A DNA stretch of 64,000 nucleotides from Dillenia suffruticosa (Eukaryota > Streptophyta > Magnoliopsida > Dilleniales > Dilleniaceae): assembly GCA_033439265.1 (NCBI GenBank), contig JAVTVX010000002.1, forward strand, positions 16,891,674-16,955,673, given 5' to 3'. This document shows positions 12,601 through 24,000 of this stretch, one piece after another. The stretch's first letter is position 1, and the number at the start of each line of letters is the position of its first letter. A model generated the notes under the pieces. The model ran no database searches. It was not told the DNA's origin and saw only the letters and a list, made by a program, of their open reading frames with translations. Position numbers and translations under genes: made by a program.

Positions 12601-14494
12601 CTATAGTGCCCCCTGTTGCAATAAGGGTCCCAGTAGATCCTATATGAGCTGGAAAATAGGAAAGAAAAAGTGGTCACCCACTAAGATGGTAGTTAAAAAA
12701 TTTATTGAAGGTTACTTTCATGTGGAGGAAATTTTGTAACTTTAGGGCTTGAGAGGCTTCCAGTTCCACCCCTAGGGTGATCATTTTTTTGGGGGGGGGG
12801 GTTAAGTGTTACAAGGTATTGACAGTATTATAGGTTCCCAAATATGGCAAAACGCTTCAAGCCATGAATAGCTCCATTTTTTCTAGTGATAAGGCAAAAA
12901 ATATGCATAAGGTGGGGATCTCCTGTTGTATTTTTGATGGAGCTGTATAAATGCTGATACAGATGGTGCATATGTTAGTAGACGTAGGAATGAGTGGACC
13001 TGGGAACCGAAGATGATGATGGCAGTACTAGAAGGCCCTAGTTTGTCATAGCAGTTGGTGTTTGTAGGAGGATGCATACTTTAGAATGTGAATTTTGATT
13101 AACATTGTGAAATTGGATGTTTCTTGGAACGTAATTCCTGCTTATGTAATCTTGACACTTCAAAATGGAGGCTGTGTTATGCATCTAGCACTAAGTTGGA
13201 TATGATACTTTCTTAATTGGTGTTTCATGTCAATATGTCCAGAGATGTATTTAATTGTTTAGTACTTTTCAAACTAAAGATACTTTTAAATACTTCATTG
13301 ATACCACTACTGCCTGGTTTTTGGAATTTATGCATTCATGGTTGTAGATATGATAATTTTTTTAGCTAACATGAATTGCTCTTGACGAACGATATTGATG
13401 GCCTATTTGCTAAGTTTGAAATATGTCTGGGCATAGATATAAAGAATGAGCAGTTTGTTATAATGTAAGGAGAATTATACATTATGCAGTTTCTGATATT
13501 TGTCAGATTGTTATACAAGTGTTATTTTGTCTGGGTTTTTCATCCCTGTCCATGCTTCATGGTTGTATTAGATGTAAAGCTTCAAACTATGGATGTGCTT
13601 GGCATGCAGTGGCATGGTTGTGCTGGTGATGGTCAATTGTGTATTGTTATATGAGCCACTTACTTTGCCCCTTTTATTGTGATTTGGAACTTTATTGACT
13701 CAAACAACCATGAAATGTAATGCCTTTGTGGGTAGTCGATATTTTTAATTCCTTTTTTCATGTCTGCAATAATTGCCGCTGCATATAACCACTGAGGACT
13801 CTGATTTTGCTGGAAATTCTTTTTGCTGATTAAAAAGGTTTCTGGAATTCTGATATGAGTTTGCGTCATAATTTGTCCTATTGACTCAACCAACATGATG
13901 AATGTCCTTTTTTTTTGGGTTTAGGTGGATATTAGGGTAGCACCCGGAACCCATGCAACAGAAGCTGCAGGTAATACCTTATGTCCAAGAATTACTGACG
14001 ATGCTTTGCTCCATGCACGTTATATAGTAGCTTATCATGAAGTTGGGTAATTAAGTCTGTTTTTAAATACCCTCCCATTATGAGTTGACACCTTACATAA
14101 ACTCAATACCATGTTGTTGGAGAGCAAGGCTTGGATCATCCAATCATGTTAGTGATGTCTCCTCTTGTTCACTTCAGTTTCATCTCCTAAGAAGGCATAC
14201 TCCTATTAAACCAAACATATACTTGGCCTAGCTGGAGAATATATCTGATTGAAATAGTCCGTCCTTGATTAACCTTTATAAATTTGCTCCGAGCAGCAAC
14301 GACATAGGATCCTAGCTCAATGAAGCATTTCCCATATGTTGTCCCATTTGATGAAGTTTGATATTTTGACATTTGTCATACTTTCTCATGCAGTAAATAA
14401 ACAGTTGAATGACAAAGAACGGGTGGCTGCAGCTCTGGAAAACCCTAACCTGTTGGATATGGTTGATGAGTGCTTGGCCCCCTCTTATGCTTAA
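6629..14494 (+). CDS. AE7: AE7 / MIP18-family cytosolic Fe-S assembly protein
   Basis: Five coding exons: 6629-6752, 8762-8867, 8986-9085, 13925-13970 and 14394-14494. They give a 158-residue protein, the usual length for plant AE7. It begins [19 protein letters not shown] and contains [18 protein letters not shown], the conserved block [20 protein letters not shown] (Cys at residue 87, the family's conserved cysteine), [10 protein letters not shown], and a tail ending [17 protein letters not shown]. In Arabidopsis AE7 works in the cytosolic iron-sulfur assembly targeting complex with CIA1 and MET18, delivering clusters to nuclear DNA-repair and replication enzymes. ATG 6629 is chosen because homologues start MVSGLI; an in-frame GTG lies two codons upstream. 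Intron 1 (2.0 kb) looks like a U12 AT-AC intron. Intron 3 (9086-13924, 4.8 kb) holds an RTE LINE and an AT-rich repeat. No damage is visible, so the gene looks functional. Confidence 0.95.
6753..8761 (+). other. U12-type AT-AC intron (AE7 intron 1)
   Basis: No usable GT donor lies near the end of AE7 exon 1. The exon boundary fixed by protein homology ([14 protein letters not shown]) falls at ATTTTTG|ATATCCCTTT, close to the U12 donor consensus ATATCCTTT. The 3' end carries TTCCTTAAT at 8745-8753, an exact match to the U12 branch consensus TTCCTTRAY. It is followed nine bases later by the dinucleotide AC (8760-8761) and exon 2 (AT CAT ATT AGA). Joining G to AT restores the Asp codon and the frame. 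Confidence 0.9.
10312..11312 (+). mobile_element. RTE-clade LINE, internally deleted copy
   Basis: This lies in AE7 intron 3, in the sense orientation. The translated remains match the start of an RTE reverse transcriptase [23 protein letters not shown] early on, then [20 protein letters not shown] and [20 protein letters not shown]. The reading frame is broken by several stops and shifts, and the RT core after MKLWKN is missing. At about 11295 the sequence passes straight into a TTG-rich run (TGTTGTTGTTGCTGTT). That run resembles the tail of the better-preserved copy at 57577-59585, so this copy may be joined directly to its own tail. Confidence 0.85.
10593..11036 (+). repeat. Imperfect tandem duplication inside the LINE
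   Basis: The segment beginning AGATGGAGAAAGAGAGATCT at 10593 is repeated from 10785. Unit 1 spans 10593-10784 (192 bp) and unit 2 spans about 10785-11036 (252 bp). Both end in GTAAGATTCGTCCCTATAAA plus a few bases. Unit 1 lacks roughly 60 bp present in unit 2. Retroelement ORFs do not normally carry this, so it arose during or after insertion. Confidence 0.8.
11931..12247 (+). repeat. AT-rich dispersed repeat, copy 1
   Basis: Over about 300 bp this aligns with the sequence at 33481-33770. Both have CATAAATATAAAA or similar at the left, then TTTTTATATAAATATTAA, TTATAATAAAAAT, AATTATAAGAT, ATTCATTAAATATG, and a right end of repeated GGAAACTGGAAA-type or related motifs. Copy 1 has a local expansion of the 8-mer AAAATATA at its left end. 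It may be a MITE: a weak inverted match exists between TTGCACGGAAACC near 11861 and GCTTCTGTGCATC near 12260, but no clear target-site duplication was found. It lies in AE7 intron 3. Confidence 0.6.
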
Positions 14495-15262
14495 AGGAGA
14501 ATCTGTTGGAGATTACTGAATATTTATGTTCTACACTTGCAAAATACGCAGTTTTGATTTACTAATGCTTCTATGCAGAGCGGTCAAGTGAGTATGTTTT
14601 GGTATTATATTGAACCACAAAAGAGATGCTTTAATGTATTTTGAACCCTCTATAATAGAACATGTTGGACTGAACATTGCTAAAATAGAAGCAGCAAGTT
14701 GATGAACTTTCAAACTTTCAATTTTAGTCTCTCTCTTCAATTTCCAAATATTTCTCAAACACAATTTAATAACACGATCCTTCACACAATTGAAAGGGTT
14801 TTTTTTTTTTTTTTAAATGAACAACTGAATTATTGGTATATTTATTTAGTAAAACTGATAAAATTTTTAGAATTTTACAAATTTGAAGAACGGAAAGAGG
14901 AATATGAAAAATTAAACTTGCATCAAATTAATTTTTACGTATGATATCAAATCAAAATCAAAATAACTCGATATGTAAGAAAATAATCATCGAAATTTTA
15001 ATTTTGATATTAAAATTAAAATTAAATCTTATTTTGGGTTTCAATTGGAAGTTATATTTATTTTAATGGGTTCGACTGATCACTTTGCCAACACTTTGAA
15101 CACACACTCTTGATCTTGGTCAAAATGTTGAGAAAGGTATAATATATACTTCATATCTTACCTTTAAAATTAGTAATCTTAGATAATTGTTTTGAATTTG
15201 TTATTTTTGGATAAATGAAGATATTAAATATTAGCAATGTAATAATTTTTTAAGGAAACAGA

Positions 15263-15303
<41 letters not shown>

Positions 15304-15544
15304 CTTTCAACGTAGTCCTTTTATCTCAAACGATGGGTTCACAATTTCAATTTTAGTACCAAAATTACAAATTGGTCCTGTGGATACTTTGTTTGTTCTT
15401 TTTTTTTTTTAATTATTATTTTTTATTTTTAATAAAAGGCCAAAACGGACGTATATTTAATCGATTTTTAGGACAAATTGATAAACCCTTACACGGATCA
15501 TTTCGCTGCTTGCAGGGTTTTGGTGAGAGAAATCGAGAAAGAAG
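14495..15544. other. AE7 3' UTR and DYW2 upstream region
   Basis: AT-rich sequence with no gene. A pure (AT)n microsatellite occupies about 15268-15300, some 245 bp upstream of the DYW2 start codon, in the likely promoter region. A second T-rich tract lies at 15401-15440. Confidence 0.5.
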
Positions 15545-17473
15545 ATGGCGTCGTCGCTGGTAGCATTACGGCGAACGAGTACTACAACGCCTCTCTCTCT
15601 CCTCTTCAAGGTACGATACTCTCATTGTCACTCTCACTCTTTCTCTCCTAGCTTTCTTTTCTTCTTCAATTACAATAAGCCCAACCCAACCCTAATCCTA
15701 ACACTCACAAAGCGCACTGCCTCTTCTTTGTCAATCAAAACCCTAACTACATCCTCCACTTCTGCTCTTCCCGATGACTATCAACGACCTCAACAGCCCC
15801 CTTCCTCCTCCAGTCAGCCTAGGGTTTATCAGGATCAGAGAAACAATCCCAATCCCATTCACTGGCAAAACCCTAATCATAATCAGTTCAACTCTGCTAA
15901 CAGGAACTATCCTCCACCTGTGAACCCTAATTACCAGGTCCAGAACTATCCCCAACCCAGAAATTTTCCCGATCAGCCGTTTCCCAATCGGAACTATCCT
16001 CCGTCTGGAAACCCTAATCCGTATCAAAATTATCAGAATCAGAATCAAAATCAAAATTTCTATCAACCTGGAAACCCTAACCAGTATCAGGGTCAGAATT
16101 ATAATCAACCTGCTGGCAACCATAATCAGTGGAACCGTCACGTTCAGAGCTATCCCCCGCGTGTGAACCCAAATCCAAACCCTAATCAGGATCAAGGTTA
16201 TTCACAACCTGGAAATGCAAATCAAGGGGGCAATCAAAATCAGGGTTACCTACAACGTGAAAATCCTAACCAGACTGCTTATCAGAAGCAAAGCCCTTAT
16301 CCTAGTCAAGGACAGGGTCAGGTTGCAACCAATCAGTCTCCAAGTGAACCACCTGTGAATGTCGATTTGATGAGTTTGTGTCAAGGGGGTAAGATTAAGG
16401 AAGTTATTGAGGCTTTGAATCAAGGTGTTCCTGCAGATGCCAATTGTTTTTATGCTCTGTTTAGTTCTATTGGCAATCCGAAGTCTCTTGAAGATGCAAA
16501 GAAAGTGCATGACTTTTTCTTGAGGTCTTCATTTAGGAGTGATCTGAATTTGAACAACAAAGTGATCGAGATGTATTCAAATTGCGGGAGTATGACGGAT
16601 GCTCGTCGTGTGTTTGACCATATGCTTGATAGGAATATCTATTCTTGGCATTTGATGATTAATGGGTATGCTGCAAATGGGTTGGGAGATGATGGTTTGC
16701 ATCTGTTTGAGAAAATGCGGGAGACAGGGTTAAGACCCACGGGGGAAACTTTCCTTGCTGTTCTTGCTTCATGCGCCACCGCAGAAGCTATAGAAGAGGG
16801 GTTTGTACATTTTGAATCAATGAAAACAGAGTATGGGATAGATCCTGGAATGGAGCACTACTTGGGGCTCATTGGGGTTCTTGGAAGTTCTGGTCATCTT
16901 GCTGAAGCCAAGGAGTACATTGAGAGAATGCCTGTGGAACCCACTGCAGAAGTTTGGGAAACGTTGAGGCATTTTGCACGAGTTCATGGGGACATTGATC
17001 TTGAAGATCATACTGAGGAGTTGATGGTTTCTCTTGACCCGTCAAAAACTGTTGTTAAAAAGATTCCCACACCACCTCCAAAGAGGTATACTACGACAAA
17101 CATGCTTGAAGGGAGGAGTAGACTGCATGAGGTTCGAAATCCAACTCTATATAAGGATGACGAAAAGTTGAAGGCATCCATGAAAGAACAAGTTTATGTG
17201 CCGGATACTAGGTATGTTCTTCACGACATTGATCAGGAGGCAAAGGAGCAGGCTTTGCTCTATCACAGTGAGCGGTTGGCTATTGCATATGGACTGATTA
17301 GCACTCCTGCAAGGACACCTCTTAGGATCATCAAGAACCTCCGTGTGTGTGGTGATTGTCATAATGCCATCAAGATCATGTCCCGAATTGTTGGGAGAGA
17401 GTTGATTGTTAGAGACAATAAACGGTTTCATCATTTCAAGGATGGAAAATGCTCTTGTGGAGATTACTGGTGA
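15545..17473 (+). CDS. DYW2: DYW2-like PPR protein, organellar RNA editing factor
   Basis: A single-exon gene of 642 residues. The first ~50 residues are basic and Ser/Thr-rich ([20 protein letters not shown]), fitting an organellar transit peptide. Residues about 80-265 are a low-complexity Asn/Pro/Gln/Tyr region built on NPN and YQ units. From about residue 271 a few PPR motifs follow ([40 protein letters not shown]), then an E-like part. A complete C-terminal DYW deaminase-type domain ends the protein, with HSE at 574-576, the zinc pair CGDC at 602-605, and the terminal DYW. The short PPR tract with a full DYW domain fits Arabidopsis DYW2 (At2g15690) and relatives MEF8/MEF8S. DYW2 associates with NUWA and E+ PPR proteins to edit mitochondrial and plastid C residues. 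The family assignment is firm; DYW2 rather than a close paralogue is likely. The first ATG in a good context was used. Confidence 0.9.
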   Translation: MASSLVALRRTSTTTPLSLLFKVRYSHCHSHSFSPSFLFFFNYNKPNPTLILTLTKRTASSLSIKTLTTSSTSALPDDYQRPQQPPSSSSQPRVYQDQRNNPNPIHWQNPNHNQFNSANRNYPPPVNPNYQVQNYPQPRNFPDQPFPNRNYPPSGNPNPYQNYQNQNQNQNFYQPGNPNQYQGQNYNQPAGNHNQWNRHVQSYPPRVNPNPNPNQDQGYSQPGNANQGGNQNQGYLQRENPNQTAYQKQSPYPSQGQGQVATNQSPSEPPVNVDLMSLCQGGKIKEVIEALNQGVPADANCFYALFSSIGNPKSLEDAKKVHDFFLRSSFRSDLNLNNKVIEMYSNCGSMTDARRVFDHMLDRNIYSWHLMINGYAANGLGDDGLHLFEKMRETGLRPTGETFLAVLASCATAEAIEEGFVHFESMKTEYGIDPGMEHYLGLIGVLGSSGHLAEAKEYIERMPVEPTAEVWETLRHFARVHGDIDLEDHTEELMVSLDPSKTVVKKIPTPPPKRYTTTNMLEGRSRLHEVRNPTLYKDDEKLKASMKEQVYVPDTRYVLHDIDQEAKEQALLYHSERLAIAYGLISTPARTPLRIIKNLRVCGDCHNAIKIMSRIVGRELIVRDNKRFHHFKDGKCSCGDYW

Positions 17474-19734
17474 GGCTGCCAAATATTTAGAACATTTGAT
17501 GGGTCTGCCATGGGATTATTTTGTTTGTGTAGTTTATCCTGATATCCAACAGCTAAGATATATAGGTTGCTATTGATCGAAAGGTTAGGATTTCTACTGT
17601 TGGGAAGGGACAATGTGATATCCACAGCATCGTGATGTATATTATACTTCTTCTTCTTAACTTTGAATGAAATATTTTCTTGCAATTCAACTTGCTTCTG
17701 GTCTTCTTATTCCGTTCGTTGTTGTTTTAATATCTAGGGTTGCCTATTTTTCATTTAAACGTCAAGAAGTGCGGTGCTCAGGTGGAAGACGCATGCTTAT
17801 ACTGAGATTTATGTCTACATGCATTTGTATTACTTGTTTGGTATATTTTCTTGTTAAAATAAAATAAAATCAACAATGCTAGGATTGCACAATGCCTGGG
17901 ATATCACTTTACTGTTATAGTCGAAATCTTTTCCTTTCCTTTTTACTGTTTCCTTTTAATGGTATTCAAGAAGTATAGCAAGAGGAACAACCCTACTTGA
18001 TATTTGCACATCACTGAACATAGACCATTATCTTTCAAGGTCAATTACTCTGTGGGGATTGACTTTGCTCACGAATTGGTGGCCCTCATGCGATCTGATC
18101 AAACTAAATATAAACTCTGTAATAGATGATAATTGATTGACAAGATTATTACATTACATTAAGAGGTTGAAGATCACCTAGTCGCAACAACGTTCACAAT
18201 CATTTTAGAGAGGAGGCGCAATAAGTTATGGAGAAACTCTCCAAAATTGCTTCAAAAAGAAATTGATTTTGGGATAATTCGTCCAAGTGCTCGAAGGCTT
18301 ATTCCTATGGATTCAAGCCAAGTGCTTGAAGGATTATTCCAGAGGTTTCAGGTTTTAAGCATAACTGTACGCATAAGTGCACTCCCCTCACAAATTCCTT
18401 CAAGGTGATGACAAATATTGCAAAGGAAGATGAAACATGAGCAACGATTAGAAATTAGAAGTAACAAAGGGTTGGGAAGATGAATTAAGACTTTAAACAA
18501 GTTTAAAAGGTTGAAAAATTCAAGATGAAGCATTGATTTTTCGGAGTTAATGGGGATGGTTGAGATTTGTGGTGCAGACAGGAAAAACAAAAAAGATGGC
18601 TCAAAATTAAGGATATACAAATATCATTGGGGTTGAAAATAATTGAGGTTAAATACCCCTCAATAAATTTCATAGAGTTTGAATCGGATTAATCGAATAA
18701 AATTTGAATACCGATTCATGAAAACAAAAAAAAAAGACCATTGAGGTTAAATAAACTCTAGTCATGTGCACAGTGGGTTGAAAATAATCAAAATGGAACT
18801 TCAATTGTGAGGGACAAAAACCAATCATAGGCAATAATGGTGATGGTGTCGCGATGGTGCTTTTCCTACTGCAATTGGGTGAGATTGATGATAAATTTGA
18901 GTTTTTGATAATTTAGAGATTATGTTGAAAGTTTAATTGAAGAGAAAAATTCAGAAAAATTAAAAAATTTCATAGAGGGAGGAGATGCACTTCGCAGGTT
19001 GCAGAAGAAACAAAGGAAAAATAAAAAAGAAGGGGGAAAGAGTGTGTGTGTGTGTGTGATTTTTTTAGGGGGAAAAAAATTATGCGAACATGCAGATTTT
19101 CTTTGTGTTCTATGTGTTTTTTGTTAACGGCAGGGGCAATTCGTTGGAATCTTAACTTGATCCCAACTTTCAAAACTTGATTTTCACGTTTTTATTACTT
19201 GTTTGGAAAGTTTATTTTTTAAATTATGTTTGTTAAGATTAAATTCTTGAATCTTGTCCATCAGGGACAGCTCAAGCGATAGAATCTTTCCATTTTTATT
19301 ATTCCTTTCCCAATTCAAATCTGTTTGATTGCATCTCATTGTATCAAAAAAAAAAAAATTCTTGAATCTTAAAATACGTAACAATTGAGTTTTTGATTTG
19401 ATAAAATTAATAGTTCGAATATTATGTATTGATATGAAAACTTTTTGTTGACGTGTTATATGTGTTATATGTCACGTTAGTATCCACTTTAACAACCAAG
19501 TATGATGCATCAATACATAACAACGATATCATTTATGGTATCAGTCCAAAAATCTAATTGTTTCATATTTTAAATTTCAAAAATTCAATCATAACAAAAC
19601 AAATTTTAAGGATTTTGAGTCAAATTTTAGGAATTTTACATGTAATTTTTCCCTTTTTACTATTTTTTTTAATGTTTTTTAAGATTTTAAAATATTATAT
19701 AAAAGAATTTACATTTTGTCTTTCTAATTATTTT

Positions 19735-19776
<42 letters not shown>

Positions 19777-20395
19777 TACAAATCTATTAAGTCAATAATT
19801 GACACATTACCTCAACTTACATTTGCATGTTTATAATCAGGATACAAAACTTCCTTCTTTGTTTTCTTTTGTTCTCCATCTGTTTCCATTACAACCTCGG
19901 CCATGGCACACAATCTTCTTGTGCTTGAAGGTGAAGTTTTGGATTTTAGTTTTTCTAGAAAATGAATTCCGTGATTGAGATTGATTAGGCTTAGAAAGGG
20001 GTTAATGGATAATCGCATTTGTTATTATAAAATTTTAGTGCTTTAGAAATGTAATAAAAAATTTAGGGCAAATTCTTGGTTTTGTGATAAAATGAGAATT
20101 TGAGGAGCAGAACTTCATTATTATTTTTGAGAAAAGAAAAAAGAAAATGAGATTGAAATTGAACCTGGAGTTGGAGTTGGACTTATTAATTAAAAATTTA
20201 GAGCAATTTCACAGAAAATTATATGATATTAAAAAAATCTTAATATGCATCATGAATGTTCTGAGCAGACGTGAGAATTTTGTGAGGCTCCCAACCCTTT
20301 GGTTGGGCATGAACAAGGGGGTTAGGTCTGTTAGTGGGACCTAGTTTGAGTTGTACCCCAAATCGAAATTTTAGACAATACACGATTTGTGGAAT

Positions 20396-20432
<37 letters not shown>

Positions 20433-21086
20433 TGTATATTTATATTTACATTTATGTGTAAACTCAAAAGAATTTATATATGTATGTATGTTCTGATTTT
20501 AAAATTAAAAATTAAATAAAATATTTGTTTTAGATCCTAAAGTTACTATTATTTTTAAATTATTTAGTAATTTTTTTTTTAATTTTAAACGTGATAAGTA
20601 AGATTTTACTCGGCTCATAATGCCTTTTATTTTATATTTTTCAGCCGAGTATTTGACATCCGCCCGCCACAGAGGGATTGAAAGTGCAAGTCTCTCTTTC
20701 TCTGGCCCATTTGCATCGCTATGAACGCCAACAACCAATAACCCCTTATAAACCTACACAAATAGTCTGATCACGTCACGGATTCAACATATCAACGTCT
20801 CCGTCTGACCTTTTTTTTTTAACTAAAAATTCAACGAATAGAGCAGTTTCAATTTCAACATCAATTGTTTCGGCAATAGCGGCTTCTCAACCCACGCCTC
20901 CCCCCTCCTCACCTCTTTCTCACTTTCCAGGTGACATGGTCTGCTCAATAACAATTACATTCATCGCTCAATAGTGGGTGCTCATTAATTTTCAATTCCT
21001 ATTGAAATTGAAAAATTTTATGTTTTTGAATGTGATTGCAGTTACCCTAGAAAGTTGATCCCAGAATTCGATTGTACCGTGTACTA
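17474..21086. other. Intergenic region between DYW2 and PMK
   Basis: 3' UTR-like sequence runs to about 17870. The rest is AT-rich with an (AT)n microsatellite at 19738-19773, a (TATG)n microsatellite at about 20403-20437 and a SINE fragment at 18645-18735. C/T-rich DNA at 20660-20940 probably belongs to the PMK promoter and leader. No gene seen. Confidence 0.5.
18645..18735 (+). mobile_element. 3' fragment of the dispersed SINE family
   Basis: The block GAATCGGATTAATCGAATAA followed by AATTTGAATACCGATTCATG and a run of A matches, in the opposite orientation, the 3' ends of the SINEs at 34.7, 35.2, 51.4-51.7 and 52.9 kb. The tRNA-related 5' half with boxes A and B is absent, so this is a truncated copy. 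Confidence 0.65.
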
Positions 21087-24000
21087 ATGGCTGTGTAAGC
21101 TGATCTCTGTGTAAACTACCTCATTTTATTTTCTGGGTATTGTCAAAATTTGTCTGACGTTGTTGGTTTTTGGAAAAATTAGAGTTGCATCTGCTCCTGG
21201 GAAGGTTTTATTAACCGGGGGTTATCTCATTCTGGAGAGGCCCAATGCTGGTGTTGTTCTAAGCACAAATGCCCGGTTTTTTGCCATTGTGAAGCCTATT
21301 CGTGATGATGTCCCTGATGATAGCTGGGCGTGGGTATGCTGACCATTCTACTTACACTTATGTTAAAAAAATTATTGGGTGTTATTTTTACTTTGTTGGT
21401 TTTTTTGTTAGGTTTGTTTAGTATGATTTATGTGGGTTGGATTTACGAGAGGCCCTGTAGGTGTTTGATTATTTTGTGGAGAATAATGCACTTTTGTGTA
21501 CTAAGAAACTGAACTGAGCTGTGGGATTAAAGCGAATAATCCACTAGTAAAGATGGTCTTTGATGGTTATAGTAATTTTTATTGTCTGCCTATGGTGTCA
21601 TCTTATCCTTCTCCTTGTATGAGGTTTCATGTTTCTTGGAATTATGCCTTGCCATTATATTTGGAGTTAGACATTCCTTGTCCCTGACCTCTCATCGTTT
21701 CCAAAAAATACACATCAGTGGTTCCTAGTATTATGCTTAAAGTAGCTGATTACTGGTGGAAGCAATACTGGTTATAGGATTTGGGAGTATTACTAGTATT
21801 TTTTTACACAATTTGAATTAAAACGAAAGGATGTTTGTTGTTGTTAACAAATAACAGGTGTGTGAGTTGACCAATTATTCAATTTGTTGCCTATCATATG
21901 CATCACATTAGTTATGTAGTTGGTCTATTTTACAGAGGAGAAAAGTGGTGGGCTAAGATATTTCAAGATCAATATGAAAATTTTTCATTTCCTAGGTGCG
22001 TTGCTTGCAAAACAATAAATGGAAGAGTAAACCACATTTTGATCTTTGTCCAGGGCCTTGATTTTTAGGATATCTGATGTTCTACATCTTGTGCTTTTGT
22101 CAATAGCTCATGTGTGTTCCCTTGAGAGTGGAACCTACATATTTCTGTATGCTGGGATTGGATAAATATATGTCTAGAAATTGTCACCTTTGGACTTTTA
22201 GGATTACTTATCTTCAATGATGAAGCTTTTATCCTGACCTTTTCATCCTTTTATCAAACATAATTCATAGGTTATAGAGCTGACGCACATGAATAATTAT
22301 GTCAATTTCTTCACATTTTGTTGTTATTATGACATTTTATTAGCTTCTTTTCCTTTCAGGCATGGACAGATGTGAAATTAACATCCCCTCAGCTTTCTAG
22401 AGAAACTGAATATAAAATGTCCCTGAAGCATTTAACACTTCAGTGTGTATCTTCCAGGCAAGGTTTTATTGTTCAATGACAATTTGTTTTTTATGTTGTA
22501 GTTACAGATAAAGTACACTTCTTGTGAAATGATGTTTTCTGCTGATTGTATATATTTCATTGTGCATATGATGTATGAAGAACACTTCAAATATAATTTC
22601 ACAGAAAAACTCTGCTGACCCAAAGTGTCTTCCAGTGGGGTTCTTGATCCGAATATTGCTGCTTAAGATACAGGAAATAATCAATTGGTCAAGATTATGC
22701 TTACAATTATTGGCTTGATATTGCAGTGAATCAAGAAATCCTTTTGTTGAACAAGCTTTGCAATATTGTATAGCAGCTGCATATGCATTGCTTGACCCTA
22801 GTAAGAAGGAAGTTTTGAATAAATTACTTCTGCAAGGTAGCGCTTCATATGTTTACTTCTATTATAAGATTGGGGCGTGATATAACTTGGAAATATCTGA
22901 TGTTGCCATTGCACATTCATGCAGGCCTTGATATCACAATTTTAGGTTCTAATGACTTCTATTCATATCGAAATCAGGTAAGTTTATCCTTCAAGCCTTT
23001 TCTGGCCTTTGGTGCTTGTTGTGTGTATTGTTATACTTGTTTTTCTTTTCTATAACTTTCTTGTGCCTGTATCTGATCAGTTACCCTGAATTCTGAGGGC
23101 TCTACTATGAAACTTTCCTTCCAAACTCCTTGTTCCTCTCTCTCCCTCTCTCTTAATCATAAGATAATAAATTAAGTTGACACTTGCTTGGTTAAACTTT
23201 CACTGTTATTTAGAAACACATTAAATACCAAATCAGAGAGCAGAAACATCTATCAACATGGTTCTTTTCTTCGTAAAGATGGTTGCTTCTATTCCACCTT
23301 GATGACACATTTTTGAGGTGCACAATCTCAAGAGTCATATGCCTTAGCCATCTTGTCTGTTCTATATGTTGGATGAGCTAGAGCTCATGATTCTCTTTAA
23401 AAGTTTGATCAGTTTTACAGGTCTTATTTACATGTCTTCTACTCAGACTCATATAGGTTGCACACAGTTTTATATATCCTTGTACTATGTTTTGTTAATT
23501 GTGACTTATCTCCATTTATCACCTTTGCTTTTTGTGGTAGAGCTTCTAGGTACAAAATATTGATGCATCTAATCATTTCTAGGAAAAATCTCTCTCTCTG
23601 CTTTTAGTCTTCAATATAGTACTAGACTGTGCTAGCCTTTTAAGTTGATCCTACTTGTTGTTTATCCTTTGTATTTAACAATTGATAACCATTGATCAGT
23701 GCAAAATTTTTAAAAGCATGCAGAATTTTGCTTGAACAAATTCTCTACAATAGTTATTTAATGCTATAGAAGTGGAATTATTATTATTTTTTCTATTGTT
23801 TCTTTATGTTGCTTTTAAGTTTTAATGTCCTATGCACAGCACAACTTCACAATTGGTTGAGATTTATGAATTTGGAAGCCTAGATGAGAAAAATTACATA
23901 TTTGAAAGGCCCATAAAAGTAAATGGGATATTTTAAAGCATAATTTAATAAAAGAAGTAACTGCATCATGAGTGCCTGTTATTTAAGTTCTTGAGCATCT

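Noticed and set aside
15743-16195. 150-residue minus-strand frame rich in Ile/Leu
   Set aside because: A shadow of the Asn/Pro/Gln-rich DYW2 coding region on the other strand.
18200-18360. A few residues recalling a retroelement pol motif (GIIRPS-like)
   Set aside because: Too short and unsupported by neighbouring domains or end repeats, so not called as an element.
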